Assembly: GCF_014229245.1 (NCBI RefSeq)
Contig: NZ_JAARZJ010000014.1
Location: 1 to 64,000, forward strand
Source of the DNA: Listeria farberi
GTDB lineage: Bacteria; Bacillota; Bacilli; Lactobacillales; Listeriaceae
DNA length: 64,000 bases
Direction: 5' to 3'
Shown here: positions 43,213 through 51,517 of the stretch, piece by piece
Layout: every line of letters begins with the position of its first letter
How positions within the stretch are numbered: the first letter of the stretch is position 1
The notes under the pieces: model-generated
Told to the model about the DNA's origin: nothing
Databases searched by the model: none
The model's input: only the letters and a program-made list of their open reading frames with translations
Translations under genes and position numbers: made by a program

Positions 43213-44106
43213 CTATAGAAAATGCTGTTCGCCATAACGTAATGCGAAATCTTTAAAAGCTTTGGATGCGGGTGAGATATAGTGGTTTTTCAAGCTTGCT
43301 AAGTAAATGAAACGCTCATGTTTTGGCTCATTGATGGAGAGAACTTTGACGTTATAATGCGCAAGAGAGGAGATTTTTGGCATAATCGAAATTCCGTAAT
43401 CAACACTCACAAGCCCAACCATCGCGGTATCTTCCTCTACATAACAGCCGATTTTAGGTTGAATATTTATTTCAGCAAAAAGAGAATCGATGAGAGATCT
43501 TAGCCCGCTTGTGTCAGAAAAGAAGATGTACGAATAATCTGCGGTATCTTTTAAATCGATGGAATCATACTTAGCGAGCGGATGGTTTTCAGCAACCACA
43601 ATCACCAGTTCTTGTTTTGTTAATGGCAAAAATTCAATATCGGGTTCATTTTCGACGTAGGAACAGATTGCTAGGTCAAATTTTTCATTTTTTAAATCAG
43701 GAATAATTGATTTTGTCGCACCTTGAAAAAAGGAAAATGTGATGTCTTTATGATTTTCAGCTTTGGTGAAATTTTGGACAAGTTCTGGAACTGTGTGTGC
43801 GCCCATTGTATAAATAAAGCCTAAATCAATATTTCCGTGCGATGGGCTCGTTAATTCGTGTAAAAGTTTTTCGCCTTTTTCTAGTTCGGCGAGAGATTTT
43901 TCCACATAAGTTAAATAAAAGCGACCGTATTTAGTTAAACGAATATTGCGGCCTTGTTTTTCAAATAAATAGACGCCAAGTTCTCGCTCAAGTTCTGCGA
44001 TAGAATGGCTTAAGCTAGGCTGTGTAATGGATAATTCGGCAGCAGCAATAGTGTAATGCTCTTTTTCAGCTAGTTTTTTAAAATAGTATAATTGACGCAA
44101 ATTCAT
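43213..44106 (-). CDS. LysR-family transcriptional regulator
   Basis: 297 residues. A typical LysR regulator: MNLRQLYYFKKLAEKEHYTIAAAELSITQPSLSHSIAELE is the winged helix-turn-helix, and the co-inducer domain starts at GNIDLGFIYTMG. It is divergent from the flavin oxidoreductase-aroE-aroD genes. A LysR-type box (ATAGA-N5-TCTAT, 44155-44169) lies in the shared 197-bp region, so it most likely controls that cluster in response to a shikimate/quinate-type compound. Listeria QuiR is such a regulator, but identity with it is not shown here. Confidence 0.88.
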   Translation of the reverse strand: MNLRQLYYFKKLAEKEHYTIAAAELSITQPSLSHSIAELERELGVYLFEKQGRNIRLTKYGRFYLTYVEKSLAELEKGEKLLHELTSPSHGNIDLGFIYTMGAHTVPELVQNFTKAENHKDITFSFFQGATKSIIPDLKNEKFDLAICSYVENEPDIEFLPLTKQELVIVVAENHPLAKYDSIDLKDTADYSYIFFSDTSGLRSLIDSLFAEINIQPKIGCYVEEDTAMVGLVSVDYGISIMPKISSLAHYNVKVLSINEPKHERFIYLASLKNHYISPASKAFKDFALRYGEQHFL

Positions 44107-44154
44107 GAAACTACCTCCTTTAAATGCCTTGATAACTCTATTGTAAGCGATTGT

Positions 44155-44220
44155 ATAGAAAAAATCTATGGATAAATCGAAAAATATACATTAGATTAAT
44201 AATTACTCCTGACTTATAAT
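44155..44220 (+). promoter_or_regulatory. LysR-type box and -10 in divergent region
   Basis: The inverted repeat ATAGA-AAAAA-TCTAT (44155-44169) has the T-N11-A pattern of LysR sites. A TATAAT box at 44215-44220 precedes the oxidoreductase gene. A second A/T-rich element lies between them. Confidence 0.6.
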
Positions 44221-44303
44221 GAAAGAGAAATAAGATTGTGCATTATTGAACGTGAATAATGTAACAAATAATTTGCTGAGATTATAGTCGCAGGAGGCTT
44301 ATT

Positions 44304-46298
44304 ATGACAGATTATCCGAGTATTTTTGAACCATTAACTGTAAAACGAATGACCATTAAAAACCGTGTGATAATGCCACCAATGGGGACAAACCTTGCTG
44401 GATTAAATGGCGAATTTTTAGAAGAACATATGAATTACTACGAACAACGTGCAAAAGGTGGAACGGGTCTAATTACTATTGAAAACGCTTGTGTAGATTT
44501 TCCTTATGGTACAAACGGAACGACGCAACTTAGAATTGATAATGACCAATACATTCCTGGGTTTTACAAATTAACTGAACGTCTTCATAAACACGGAACT
44601 TGTGTATCCATCCAAATTAACCACGCTGGGGCATCAGCTTATCCAGCTCGTTTGAATGGACTTCAACCAGTTTCCGCGTCAGATATTCCATCTAAAAAAG
44701 GGGGCACTGTTCCTCGTCCGCTTACAGTAGAAGAAATTTATGAAATCGTCAATAAATACGGAGATGCCGCAAGACGCGCCCAACAAGCTGGCTTTGATGC
44801 AGTTGAAATCCACGGCGGACACTCGTACTTACTATGCCAATTCTTATCGCCACTTTATAACAAACGTACGGATGAATTTGGTGGCTCGCCTGAAAATCGT
44901 GCGCGTATCGTTAAACTGATTTTAGAAAAAGTTCGCGCGGAAGTTGGTCCATTTTTCCCAATTGTGCTGCGTTTTAGTGCAGATGAATTTACAGAAGGCG
45001 GTAACCATTTAGAAGATATTTTGGAACTGCTAGATTATTGCCAAGAAGAAGCGGATATTTTGAATGTATCAGCGGCAATAAATGACAACCTATACTTGCA
45101 AATTGACCAAATGAACTTGGAAGATGGCTGGAGAAGCTACCTTGCAAAAGCGGTGAAAGATAAATTTAACAAACCAACGATTACTTCCGGTAACATTCGC
45201 AGTCCAAAAGCGGCAGAGAAAATTTTGTCAGAAGGATATGCGGACTTGCTTGCGATGGGACGTGGCTTAATTGCTGAGCCTAACTGGGTGAATAAAGTGG
45301 CAACTGGTCAAGAAGACATGCTTCGAAAATGTATTTCTTGTAATATCGGGTGTGCGGATCACCGAATTTCGAAGTCGAAGCCAATCCGTTGTACGGTAAA
45401 TCCAGATATTATTCATGAAGATAAATACAAAGAAACAAAAGTAACTCGTCCGACCAATGTTGTTGTAATTGGCGGCGGAACAGCAGGGCTTGAAGCAGCT
45501 TGTACGGCGGCCGAAGTTGGCTGTAACACAACGCTAATTGAAGCGAATGAACAAACTGGTGGCTTGGCGCGTGCCATTGCTAACCTTCCAGATAAAAGTA
45601 GAATTGCCGATTTCCCTAATTATTTAGCGAACCGAGCAGAAAAATTAACCAATTTAAAAGTTATTACAGGCACTAAAGCTGATACTGCGCTTATTGATAC
45701 ATTTAATCCTGATGTGGTAGTCAATGCCACAGGATCCAAACCATTACTTCCACCAATTAAAGGTTTGCATGACGTGATTGACAAAGAAGGCAGTAAGGTT
45801 CATTCGATTTTCGGACTTATTTCGAATATCGATGACTTTACCGAATTTAGTAACAAAAAAGTGGCAGTTATCGGCGGTGGTGCAGTTGGACTTGATGTGG
45901 TCGAGTACTTCTCAGAACGTGGCTCGGATGTTACAATTGTAGAAATGATGCCAATCCTTGGAAAAGACTTAGATATGATTACCAGGCTTTCCATGATGGA
46001 CATTATCGAGAAAAACTACGTCGATGTGCAGACAGAAACAGCATTAACCGAAGTTGCAGCCGATCATTTCAAAGTGAAGCATGACGGAGTAGACGCCGAG
46101 ATTCCATTTGATTACGGCTTTGTCTGCCTAGGAATGCGACCAGAACGCCCACTTATGGAAGAGCTTGCGGCATACGGCAAAGAAAAACAAATTGAAATCG
46201 TAAATATTGGCGACAGCGCTGCGACAAGAAAAATCTTGGAAGGCGTTCGCGAAGGAAGAAATATTTTAACTACATTAGAAAAAATTGGCTCTTTGTAA
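44304..46298 (+). CDS. Old-yellow-enzyme/2,4-dienoyl-CoA-reductase-like oxidoreductase
   Basis: 664 residues. An FMN TIM barrel (about 1-350; PLTVKRMTIKNRVIMPPMGT, then the active-site helix GFDAVEIHGGHSYLLCQFLSP) is fused to a 4Fe-4S motif (CISCNIGCADHRISKSKPIRC). A two-part FAD/NAD domain follows (VVVIGGGTAGLEAACTAAEVG near 390 and VAVIGGGAVGLDVVEYFSERG near 520). This is the FadH/BaiCD/trimethylamine-dehydrogenase architecture. It begins the cluster with aroE and aroD, so it probably reduces a shikimate-derived or cyclohexenoic compound. The exact substrate is unknown. AGGAGG precedes the ATG. Confidence 0.88.
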   Translation: MTDYPSIFEPLTVKRMTIKNRVIMPPMGTNLAGLNGEFLEEHMNYYEQRAKGGTGLITIENACVDFPYGTNGTTQLRIDNDQYIPGFYKLTERLHKHGTCVSIQINHAGASAYPARLNGLQPVSASDIPSKKGGTVPRPLTVEEIYEIVNKYGDAARRAQQAGFDAVEIHGGHSYLLCQFLSPLYNKRTDEFGGSPENRARIVKLILEKVRAEVGPFFPIVLRFSADEFTEGGNHLEDILELLDYCQEEADILNVSAAINDNLYLQIDQMNLEDGWRSYLAKAVKDKFNKPTITSGNIRSPKAAEKILSEGYADLLAMGRGLIAEPNWVNKVATGQEDMLRKCISCNIGCADHRISKSKPIRCTVNPDIIHEDKYKETKVTRPTNVVVIGGGTAGLEAACTAAEVGCNTTLIEANEQTGGLARAIANLPDKSRIADFPNYLANRAEKLTNLKVITGTKADTALIDTFNPDVVVNATGSKPLLPPIKGLHDVIDKEGSKVHSIFGLISNIDDFTEFSNKKVAVIGGGAVGLDVVEYFSERGSDVTIVEMMPILGKDLDMITRLSMMDIIEKNYVDVQTETALTEVAADHFKVKHDGVDAEIPFDYGFVCLGMRPERPLMEELAAYGKEKQIEIVNIGDSAATRKILEGVREGRNILTTLEKIGSL

Positions 46299-46397
46299 TC
46301 CGAACTGGCAAGGCGGAGTCCGTCTTGCCACATTCGCTCTTTATATAAGTTCACATTTTCACAAATAAACCTTAATTTGGAAAGGAACGATGTTATT

Positions 46398-47273
46398 ATG
46401 ACAAACAAAATCACAGAAAGAATTACAGGACACACAGAATTAATCGGTTTAATCGCCACTCCAATCAGACACAGTTTATCACCAACAATGCATAATGAAG
46501 CTTTTGCAAAACTCGGGCTTGATTATGTATACCTTGCTTTTGAAGTTGGGGACAAAGAACTGAAAGATGTTGTACAAGGATTCCGCGCAATGAACTTACG
46601 TGGCTGGAACGTTTCCATGCCAAACAAAACAAACATTCATAAATATTTAGATAAACTTTCTCCAGCGGCTGAACTTGTAGGGGCAGTAAATACAGTTGTT
46701 AATGATGACGGTGTATTAACTGGACACATCACTGACGGCACTGGTTATATGCGTGCGTTAAAAGAAGCTGGACATGACATTATCGGCAAAAAAATGACGA
46801 TTTGCGGCGCTGGTGGTGCGGCAACAGCTATTTGTATCCAAGCTGCTCTTGACGGCGTAAAAGAAATTTCTATTTTCAACAGAAAAGATGATTTTTACGC
46901 CAATGCTGAAAAAACAGTAGAAAAAATCAATACAAAAACAAATTGTAAAGCACAATTATTTGATATCGAAGACCACGATCAATTACGTAAAGGAATCGCT
47001 GAAAGTGTTATTTTCACGAATGCGACTGGCGTTGGGATGAAACCTTTCGAAGGCGAAACACTTCTACCAAGTGCGGATATGCTTCGTCCAGAATTAATCG
47101 TTTCAGATGTTGTCTACAAACCAACTAAAACTAGATTGCTTGAAATCGCCGAAGAACAAGGCTGTCAAACACTTAACGGTCTAGGCATGATGCTTTGGCA
47201 AGGTGCGAAAGCTTTCGAAATTTGGACACACAAAGAAATGCCAGTTGATTACATTAAAGAAATCCTATTTTAA
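46398..47273 (+). CDS. aroE: Shikimate/quinate 5-dehydrogenase
   Basis: About 291 residues; interconverts shikimate (or quinate) and 3-dehydroshikimate with a nicotinamide cofactor. Substrate motifs are TPIRHSLSPTMHNEA and NVSMPNKTNIHKYL (catalytic Lys), GAVNTVV, and DGTGYMRAL (catalytic Asp). The nucleotide loop is ICGAGGAATAIC. Start 46398 has AAAGGA upstream; the in-frame TTG 46377 precedes it. Its position beside aroD and the LysR gene suggests a catabolic paralogue rather than the biosynthetic enzyme. The cofactor preference cannot be read off with certainty. Confidence 0.9.
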   Translation: MTNKITERITGHTELIGLIATPIRHSLSPTMHNEAFAKLGLDYVYLAFEVGDKELKDVVQGFRAMNLRGWNVSMPNKTNIHKYLDKLSPAAELVGAVNTVVNDDGVLTGHITDGTGYMRALKEAGHDIIGKKMTICGAGGAATAICIQAALDGVKEISIFNRKDDFYANAEKTVEKINTKTNCKAQLFDIEDHDQLRKGIAESVIFTNATGVGMKPFEGETLLPSADMLRPELIVSDVVYKPTKTRLLEIAEEQGCQTLNGLGMMLWQGAKAFEIWTHKEMPVDYIKEILF

Positions 47274-47338
47274 AAACTTGCAAAAGAACAAGGTTATCGC
47301 TAATCTTAAAACATAATATCGAATGAGGAGAATTATAC

Positions 47339-48097
47339 ATGAATAAAGTAGTCGTAAAGAATGTTACGTTTGGTGAAGGTGCACCAAAAATTTGTGTACC
47401 AATGGTCGGTAAAACGGTTGCTGCGCTTAAAGTAGAAGCAGAAATGTTACAAACAATCGATTTGGACGTTGTCGAATGGCGCGTTGACTTTTTTGAAGAC
47501 GTCAAAGATTTAGCTAAAGTGGAAGCTGCACTAGATGAAATTCGCGCAATTTTACCAGAAACACCGATTTTATTCACTTTCCGCAGTGCAAAAGAAGGCG
47601 GCGAGTTAGCTGTTAGTGATGAATTTTATTTTGAATTAAATGAAACTCTAGCTGGAACTGGTAAAATTGATTTAGTTGATGTGGAACTTTTCAATGAAGA
47701 AGCAGACGTTTTACGCTTAATTGAAACAGCTCACAAGAACAATGTAAAAATAGTGATGTCGAATCATGATTTTGATAAAACACCTGCGAAGGAAGAAATC
47801 GTTTCTCGCTTAACTCGCATGGAAGCACTTGGCGCGGACCTTCCGAAAATCGCCGTAATGCCAAAATCTGCTGGAGACGTACTAACTTTACTAGATGCAA
47901 CGAATACCGTATCTGAAAAAGCTAATCAACCAATCATTACGATGTCGATGGCGGGAACTGGCGTCATCAGTCGTCTTGCTGGCGAAATATTTGGCTCCGC
48001 AATGACATTTGGCGCTGCGAAAAAAGCATCAGCTCCTGGGCAAATTGATGTTAATGAGTTACGTCATGTTCTTGATTTACTGCATAAACAATTTTAA
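47339..48097 (+). CDS. aroD: Type I 3-dehydroquinate dehydratase
   Basis: 252 residues. A class I aldolase-type dehydroquinase that interconverts 3-dehydroquinate and 3-dehydroshikimate via a Schiff base. EWRVDFFEDV holds the conserved Glu-x-Arg-x-Asp and IVMSNHDFDKTP the catalytic His. The Lys in LPKIAVMPKSAGDVL is the Schiff-base residue. TMSMAGTGVISRLAGEIFGSAMTFG completes the active site. GAGGAG precedes the ATG. It pairs with aroE for quinate/shikimate use. Confidence 0.93.
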   Translation: MNKVVVKNVTFGEGAPKICVPMVGKTVAALKVEAEMLQTIDLDVVEWRVDFFEDVKDLAKVEAALDEIRAILPETPILFTFRSAKEGGELAVSDEFYFELNETLAGTGKIDLVDVELFNEEADVLRLIETAHKNNVKIVMSNHDFDKTPAKEEIVSRLTRMEALGADLPKIAVMPKSAGDVLTLLDATNTVSEKANQPIITMSMAGTGVISRLAGEIFGSAMTFGAAKKASAPGQIDVNELRHVLDLLHKQF

Positions 48098-48106
48098 TGA
48101 AGTTCG

Positions 48107-48151
48107 AAAAACCTTAAATGTAGATTAATCGTCTAAGTTTAAGGTTTTTTT
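48107..48151 (+). terminator. Terminator of the aroE-aroD unit
   Basis: AAAAACCTTAAA / TTTAAGGTTTTTT stem with an inner TAGA/TCTA arm. Confidence 0.9.
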
Positions 48152-48193
48152 GTTATAATAAGGCATCAGGAATTTTAAAGGAGACGGAACTAA

Positions 48194-48787
48194 ATGAAGA
48201 AGTTACTTTTTTTAGGTGATAGTGTGACAGATGCTGGGCGCGATTTTGAAAATGACCGCGAATTAGGACATGGTTATGTGAAAATGATTGCAGACCAGCT
48301 TGAGAAAGATGATGTATCGGTTATAAATCGTGGCGTTAGTGCGAACCGGGTGGCGGATTTGCATCGTCGTATTGAGGAAGATGCGATTTCACTTCAACCA
48401 GATGTAGTTACGATTATGATTGGGATAAATGATACGTGGTTTAGTTTTAGCAGATGGGAAGATACTTCGGTGACGGCGTTTAAAGAAGTGTACCGTGTGA
48501 TTTTGAATCGGATTAAAACAGAAACAAATGCGGAACTGATTTTGATGGAGCCGTTTGTATTACCGTATCCGGAAGATCGGAAAGAGTGGCGTGGTGATTT
48601 GGATCCAAAAATTGGAGCTGTGCGCGAACTTGCGGCAGAATTTGGTGCAACGCTTATTCCGCTTGATGGGCTAATGAACGCCCTCGCTATCAAACATGGG
48701 CCGACCTTTTTAGCTGAGGACGGGGTGCACCCGACCAAAGCAGGACATGAAGCAATTGCCTCTACTTGGTTAGAATTTACAAAATAA
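48194..48787 (+). CDS. GDSL/SGNH-family hydrolase
   Basis: 197 residues, no signal peptide, so cytosolic. Block I: LFLGDSVTDAGRD with the nucleophilic Ser. Block II: VINRGVSANRVADL. Block III: IMIGINDTWF with the oxyanion Asn. Block V: AEDGVHPTKAGHEAIA with the Asp-x-x-His pair. The complete Ser-Asp-His triad is present. The family includes esterases, acyl-carbohydrate deacetylases and lysophospholipases. The substrate is unknown. GGAGACGG precedes the ATG. Confidence 0.9.
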   Translation: MKKLLFLGDSVTDAGRDFENDRELGHGYVKMIADQLEKDDVSVINRGVSANRVADLHRRIEEDAISLQPDVVTIMIGINDTWFSFSRWEDTSVTAFKEVYRVILNRIKTETNAELILMEPFVLPYPEDRKEWRGDLDPKIGAVRELAAEFGATLIPLDGLMNALAIKHGPTFLAEDGVHPTKAGHEAIASTWLEFTK

Positions 48788-48790
48788 CGC

Positions 48791-48819
48791 TTTACAGAAA
48801 AATTTATCCATGCTATAGT
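48791..48819 (+). promoter_or_regulatory. Promoter of a leader RNA
   Basis: TTTACA (48791-48796), 17 nt, then TATAGT (48814-48819) with TG upstream (extended -10). It would start an RNA of about 125 nt that ends in the terminator at 48918-48950. Confidence 0.65.
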
Positions 48820-48825
48820 TGGGTC

Positions 48826-48950
48826 TATGCGATGAGCCTACAAGCAGTGACTTAAGTTTCACTGCCCCATTTTCCGCGTTATAGCTTTGTGGAAGGCTGC
48901 GGAAGATGACGCTATGAAATGCCCCTTAAAGTAATTTAAGGGGCATTTTT
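48826..48950 (+). ncRNA. Structured leader RNA with terminator, candidate riboswitch
   Basis: It contains a perfect hairpin GCAGTGA-N8-TCACTGC (48844-48865). Further pairs are possible: AGCC with GGCT, CCGC with GCGG, ATAGC with GCTAT. It ends in a terminator, AATGCCCCTTAAA / TTTAAGGGGCATT with T-run (48918-48950), a few nt before the ribosome site of the EamA gene. This is the layout of an attenuator or riboswitch, but I do not recognise any known class. Confidence 0.6.
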
Positions 48951-48972
48951 CTATAAAAAAGGAGTGTTTGTT

Positions 48973-49932
48973 TTGCAGAAAGAGAAAGCGCCGATAGGAC
49001 TTTATTTTTTATTAATTGCAGTGATGGCGAGTTGGGGTTTTAATGTCACGATGACGAAGGTATTAGTTAGCTATTTTCCGACTGTTACGATGACATCATT
49101 TCGGATTTTCACTGCAGCGATTACCGTTATTATTATTTTATTTATCACCAAAAAATTACGTCTGCCTACAAAGCGGGAATTTGGTTTAATTTTCCTCGCG
49201 AGTATTTTTAATATTGTTATTCATCATTTTTTCTTGTCGAACGGTTTGAAGCTGACGACTGGGACGAATGCTGGGCTTATTCTTGGTTCTGCGCCGATTG
49301 TGGTGGCGATCTTTTCTGTGGTTTTTCTCCGTGAACGGATTGGGGCTTGGCGAGCGGTCGGCTTTTTAGCAGGGATTTTTGGCGTGAGTTTGGTTGTTCT
49401 TTCTAATGGAACGGGAATTAGCGGGATTTCACTGGGAGACATCGACATTTTTATCGCGATGGCTTCCCAGGCATTTAGTTTCATTATTATTAAAAAGCTC
49501 GCTGGTTCGATGGACACGGGTCTGATGACGGGATATATGCTGTTTCTTGGTTCGGTTATGTTGTTTGGTTTAAGTCGCTTCATGGAGCCTGCTGGCATGT
49601 CAGAATTAGTAGCGGTTCATTCATGGAAACTGTGGCTCTTGTTTGTTGTTTCGGCTGTAGTTGCAACGGCTTTTGGTAATTTTGTCTATAATTATGCGGT
49701 TGGGAAAATTGGGCCGTCGCGCTCGGCTATTTTTATGAATTTCAATCCATTGTTTTCGCTTATTGGCGCATTACTTTTCCTTGGAGAAGCAATTCGAATT
49801 CCACAATTAGTCGGGTTCGTTTTTATCATTGTTGGCGTCTTGCTCGGATCGGGCGCATTAATGGATCTTATTTATGAACGCAAAAAAACAAAAGTACGAA
49901 ATCCTGAAAAGATGCTCGAAAAAGAAGTTTGA
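48973..49932 (+). CDS. EamA/DMT-superfamily transporter
   Basis: About 319 residues with ten transmembrane helices as two EamA repeats: LIAVMASWGFNVTMTKVLV in the first and GNFVYNYAVGKIGPSRSAIF in the second. GTNAGLILGSAPIVVAIFSV is the classic conserved helix. The start TTG 48973 has AAAAGGAG 8 nt upstream; the GTG at 48964 overlaps that site. The gene lies behind a terminator-ended leader RNA, so an effector probably controls read-through, and that effector may be the exported compound. Specificity unknown. Confidence 0.85.
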   Translation: MQKEKAPIGLYFLLIAVMASWGFNVTMTKVLVSYFPTVTMTSFRIFTAAITVIIILFITKKLRLPTKREFGLIFLASIFNIVIHHFFLSNGLKLTTGTNAGLILGSAPIVVAIFSVVFLRERIGAWRAVGFLAGIFGVSLVVLSNGTGISGISLGDIDIFIAMASQAFSFIIIKKLAGSMDTGLMTGYMLFLGSVMLFGLSRFMEPAGMSELVAVHSWKLWLLFVVSAVVATAFGNFVYNYAVGKIGPSRSAIFMNFNPLFSLIGALLFLGEAIRIPQLVGFVFIIVGVLLGSGALMDLIYERKKTKVRNPEKMLEKEV

Positions 49933-49957
49933 CTTTTATTGACCTTTGTATTATAAT
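49929..49957 (+). promoter_or_regulatory. Sigma-A promoter of the DUF896 gene
   Basis: TTGACT (49929-49934), 17 nt, TATAAT (49952-49957). It overlaps the stop codon of the EamA gene. Confidence 0.85.
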
Positions 49958-50006
49958 TTGGTTAGTTACTTATTAAAAGTAACTCGATAATGATAGGAGG
50001 GATAGC

Positions 50007-50231
50007 ATGAAATTGTTATTAAAAAATATTAATGAACTTGCTGCAAAACAAAAAAGTGAAGGATTAACTGCTTTTGAAAAAGAAAGACAAGCTGCCCTTC
50101 GTCAAGAATATTTGAAGAAAATTCGAGGAACAGTGCAAGATAATTTACATCACGTAACAATTATTGATCCACTTGGAGACGATGTAACTCCTAAAAAACT
50201 AAAAGAAATCCAAGCCGAATTAAGAGGCTGA
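50007..50231 (+). CDS. DUF896 (YnzC-like) small protein
   Basis: 74 residues. RINELAAKQKxxGLTxxExxxQAxLRxEYL is the DUF896 pattern, seen here as ININELAAKQKSEGLTAF followed by ERQAALRQEYLKKIRG; the second half has HHVTIIDPLGDDVTPKKL. The family is a short three-helix protein near SOS or growth genes in Bacillus, function unknown. GGAGGG precedes the ATG. It is monocistronic with its own promoter and terminator. Confidence 0.88.
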   Translation: MKLLLKNINELAAKQKSEGLTAFEKERQAALRQEYLKKIRGTVQDNLHHVTIIDPLGDDVTPKKLKEIQAELRG

Positions 50232-50243
50232 TATAACTCATAG

Positions 50244-50281
50244 AAGGTTGAAAGAGCTCATTGCTTTTTCAGCCTTTTTTT
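50244..50281 (+). terminator. Terminator of the DUF896 gene
   Basis: AAGGTTGAAAGAGC pairs with GCTTTTTCAGCCTT, with wobbles, followed by T7. Confidence 0.8.
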
Positions 50282-50396
50282 GTGGATAGAGCTAATTTAC
50301 CATCTTGCGGAGTTGAATAGAGAAAAATGGTGACGAACAGTTTAACATTTTCGGAAATACCGGTGCTACAATCAAGGTGAGAAAGGAGAGGATAAC

Positions 50397-50846
50397 ATGG
50401 AAATTGCAATTGCAGCTGACCATGGCGGATTTCAGTTGAAAGAAAAAATCCGTGCGCATTTAATTGAAAGCGGCTACACAGTAAAAGATTTTGGTTGTTA
50501 TTCATTAGAAAGCGTGGATTTTCCAGAGTATGCCGCTAAAGTAGGACACTTTGTTGCAACCGAAAACAGTTTAGGTGTGCTCTGTTGTGGAACAGGGATT
50601 GGAATGTCTATGGCAGCCAACAAAATAAAAGGTGTTCGTGCGGCTGTCGTTTCAGATGCTTTTTCAGCAATGATGACGAGGCGACATAATAACTGTAATG
50701 TTCTTTGTCTTGGTGAACGTGTTCTGGGCGATAGTCTAGCGTTACTCTTACTTGATACATGGCTTGCGGCGGAATTTGAAGGCGGGAGACATATGACAAG
50801 GATCGCAAAATTGGCGGAACTTGAGGAACGGGAGGAAGATAAATGA
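50397..50846 (+). CDS. rpiB: RpiB/LacAB-family sugar-phosphate isomerase
   Basis: 149 residues. It interconverts ribose-5-P and ribulose-5-P, or a related aldose/ketose-phosphate pair. IAIAADHGGFQLKEKI opens it, and LCCGTGIGMSMAANKIKGVRAA carries the catalytic Cys and the GTGIGxS loop. RHNNCNVLCLGERV follows. This is the full RpiB domain. It begins the long operon to 59153; an extended -10 (TGCTACAAT, 50364-50372) precedes it. Its stop overlaps the next start as ATGA. LacA/LacB-type specificity cannot be excluded. Confidence 0.85.
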   Translation: MEIAIAADHGGFQLKEKIRAHLIESGYTVKDFGCYSLESVDFPEYAAKVGHFVATENSLGVLCCGTGIGMSMAANKIKGVRAAVVSDAFSAMMTRRHNNCNVLCLGERVLGDSLALLLLDTWLAAEFEGGRHMTRIAKLAELEEREEDK

Positions 50847-51511
50847 AAATGATTGCGGCTTCCATTATGTGCGCAGATTCGCTTCATCTCGCTGACGAAC
50901 TCCGGGCACTCGAACAAGCAAACGTAAAGATGCTCCATTGTGATGTGATGGATGGTGTTTTTGTAGAAAATGCAGCAATGGGCGCCTATGTCCTTCAAGA
51001 TATAAAAAACAATACAGATATGCTACTAGATATCCATTTAGCTACAGTGAACCCTGATAAATTTGTAGATTTGTATGCGGCGATAAAGCCGGCTTATATG
51101 TCCTTTCACGTAGAAGCTTCACCTGATGTCGATGCGACTATAAACCACATCCGGGAGCTAGGAATCAAACCATCCATTGCCATCAGCCCGAATACAGAGA
51201 TTGAACAGATTTATCCATTTTTAGAGAAAGTCGATATGGTTTTAATGATGACTGTTAACCCAGGATTCGCCGGGCAAAAATTCCAGCATCATGTACTAGA
51301 AAAAATCAAGCAACTTCAAAAAGAGCTTGAAAGCCATACCAATAAACCATTAATTGAAGTAGACGGTAATATTTTTGAAGAAACAGTTCGGTTGCTTGAA
51401 CCAATTGGCGCAGATGTCTATGTCGTTGGAACAGCGGCATTGTTTAACGATAAGCCAGGTAGTTATAAAGAAAAACTAGCGCCACTAAGAGAAATTATCC
51501 AAGAAAGGTGA
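50843..51511 (+). CDS. Ribulose-phosphate 3-epimerase family protein (copy 1)
   Basis: 222 residues, TIM barrel. IAASIMCADSLHLADEL matches the Rpe start (PSILxAD) only loosely. MLHCDVMDGVFVEN holds the metal-ligand D-x-MDG. MLLDIHLATVNPDKFVDL, MMTVNPGFAGQKF and LIEVDGNIFEETV are the other Rpe blocks. The family is clear, but the substrate loop differs from copy 2 in the same operon (55865), so the two may act on different pentulose or hexulose phosphates (for example an allulose-6-P epimerase). Translationally coupled to rpiB. Confidence 0.82.
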   Translation: MKMIAASIMCADSLHLADELRALEQANVKMLHCDVMDGVFVENAAMGAYVLQDIKNNTDMLLDIHLATVNPDKFVDLYAAIKPAYMSFHVEASPDVDATINHIRELGIKPSIAISPNTEIEQIYPFLEKVDMVLMMTVNPGFAGQKFQHHVLEKIKQLQKELESHTNKPLIEVDGNIFEETVRLLEPIGADVYVVGTAALFNDKPGSYKEKLAPLREIIQER

Positions 51512-51517
51512 GGGAAA

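Noticed and set aside
48826-48950. Assignment of the leader to ykkC, fluoride, PreQ1 or pfl riboswitch classes
   Set aside because: I could not find the conserved core of any of these in the sequence; left as unclassified.
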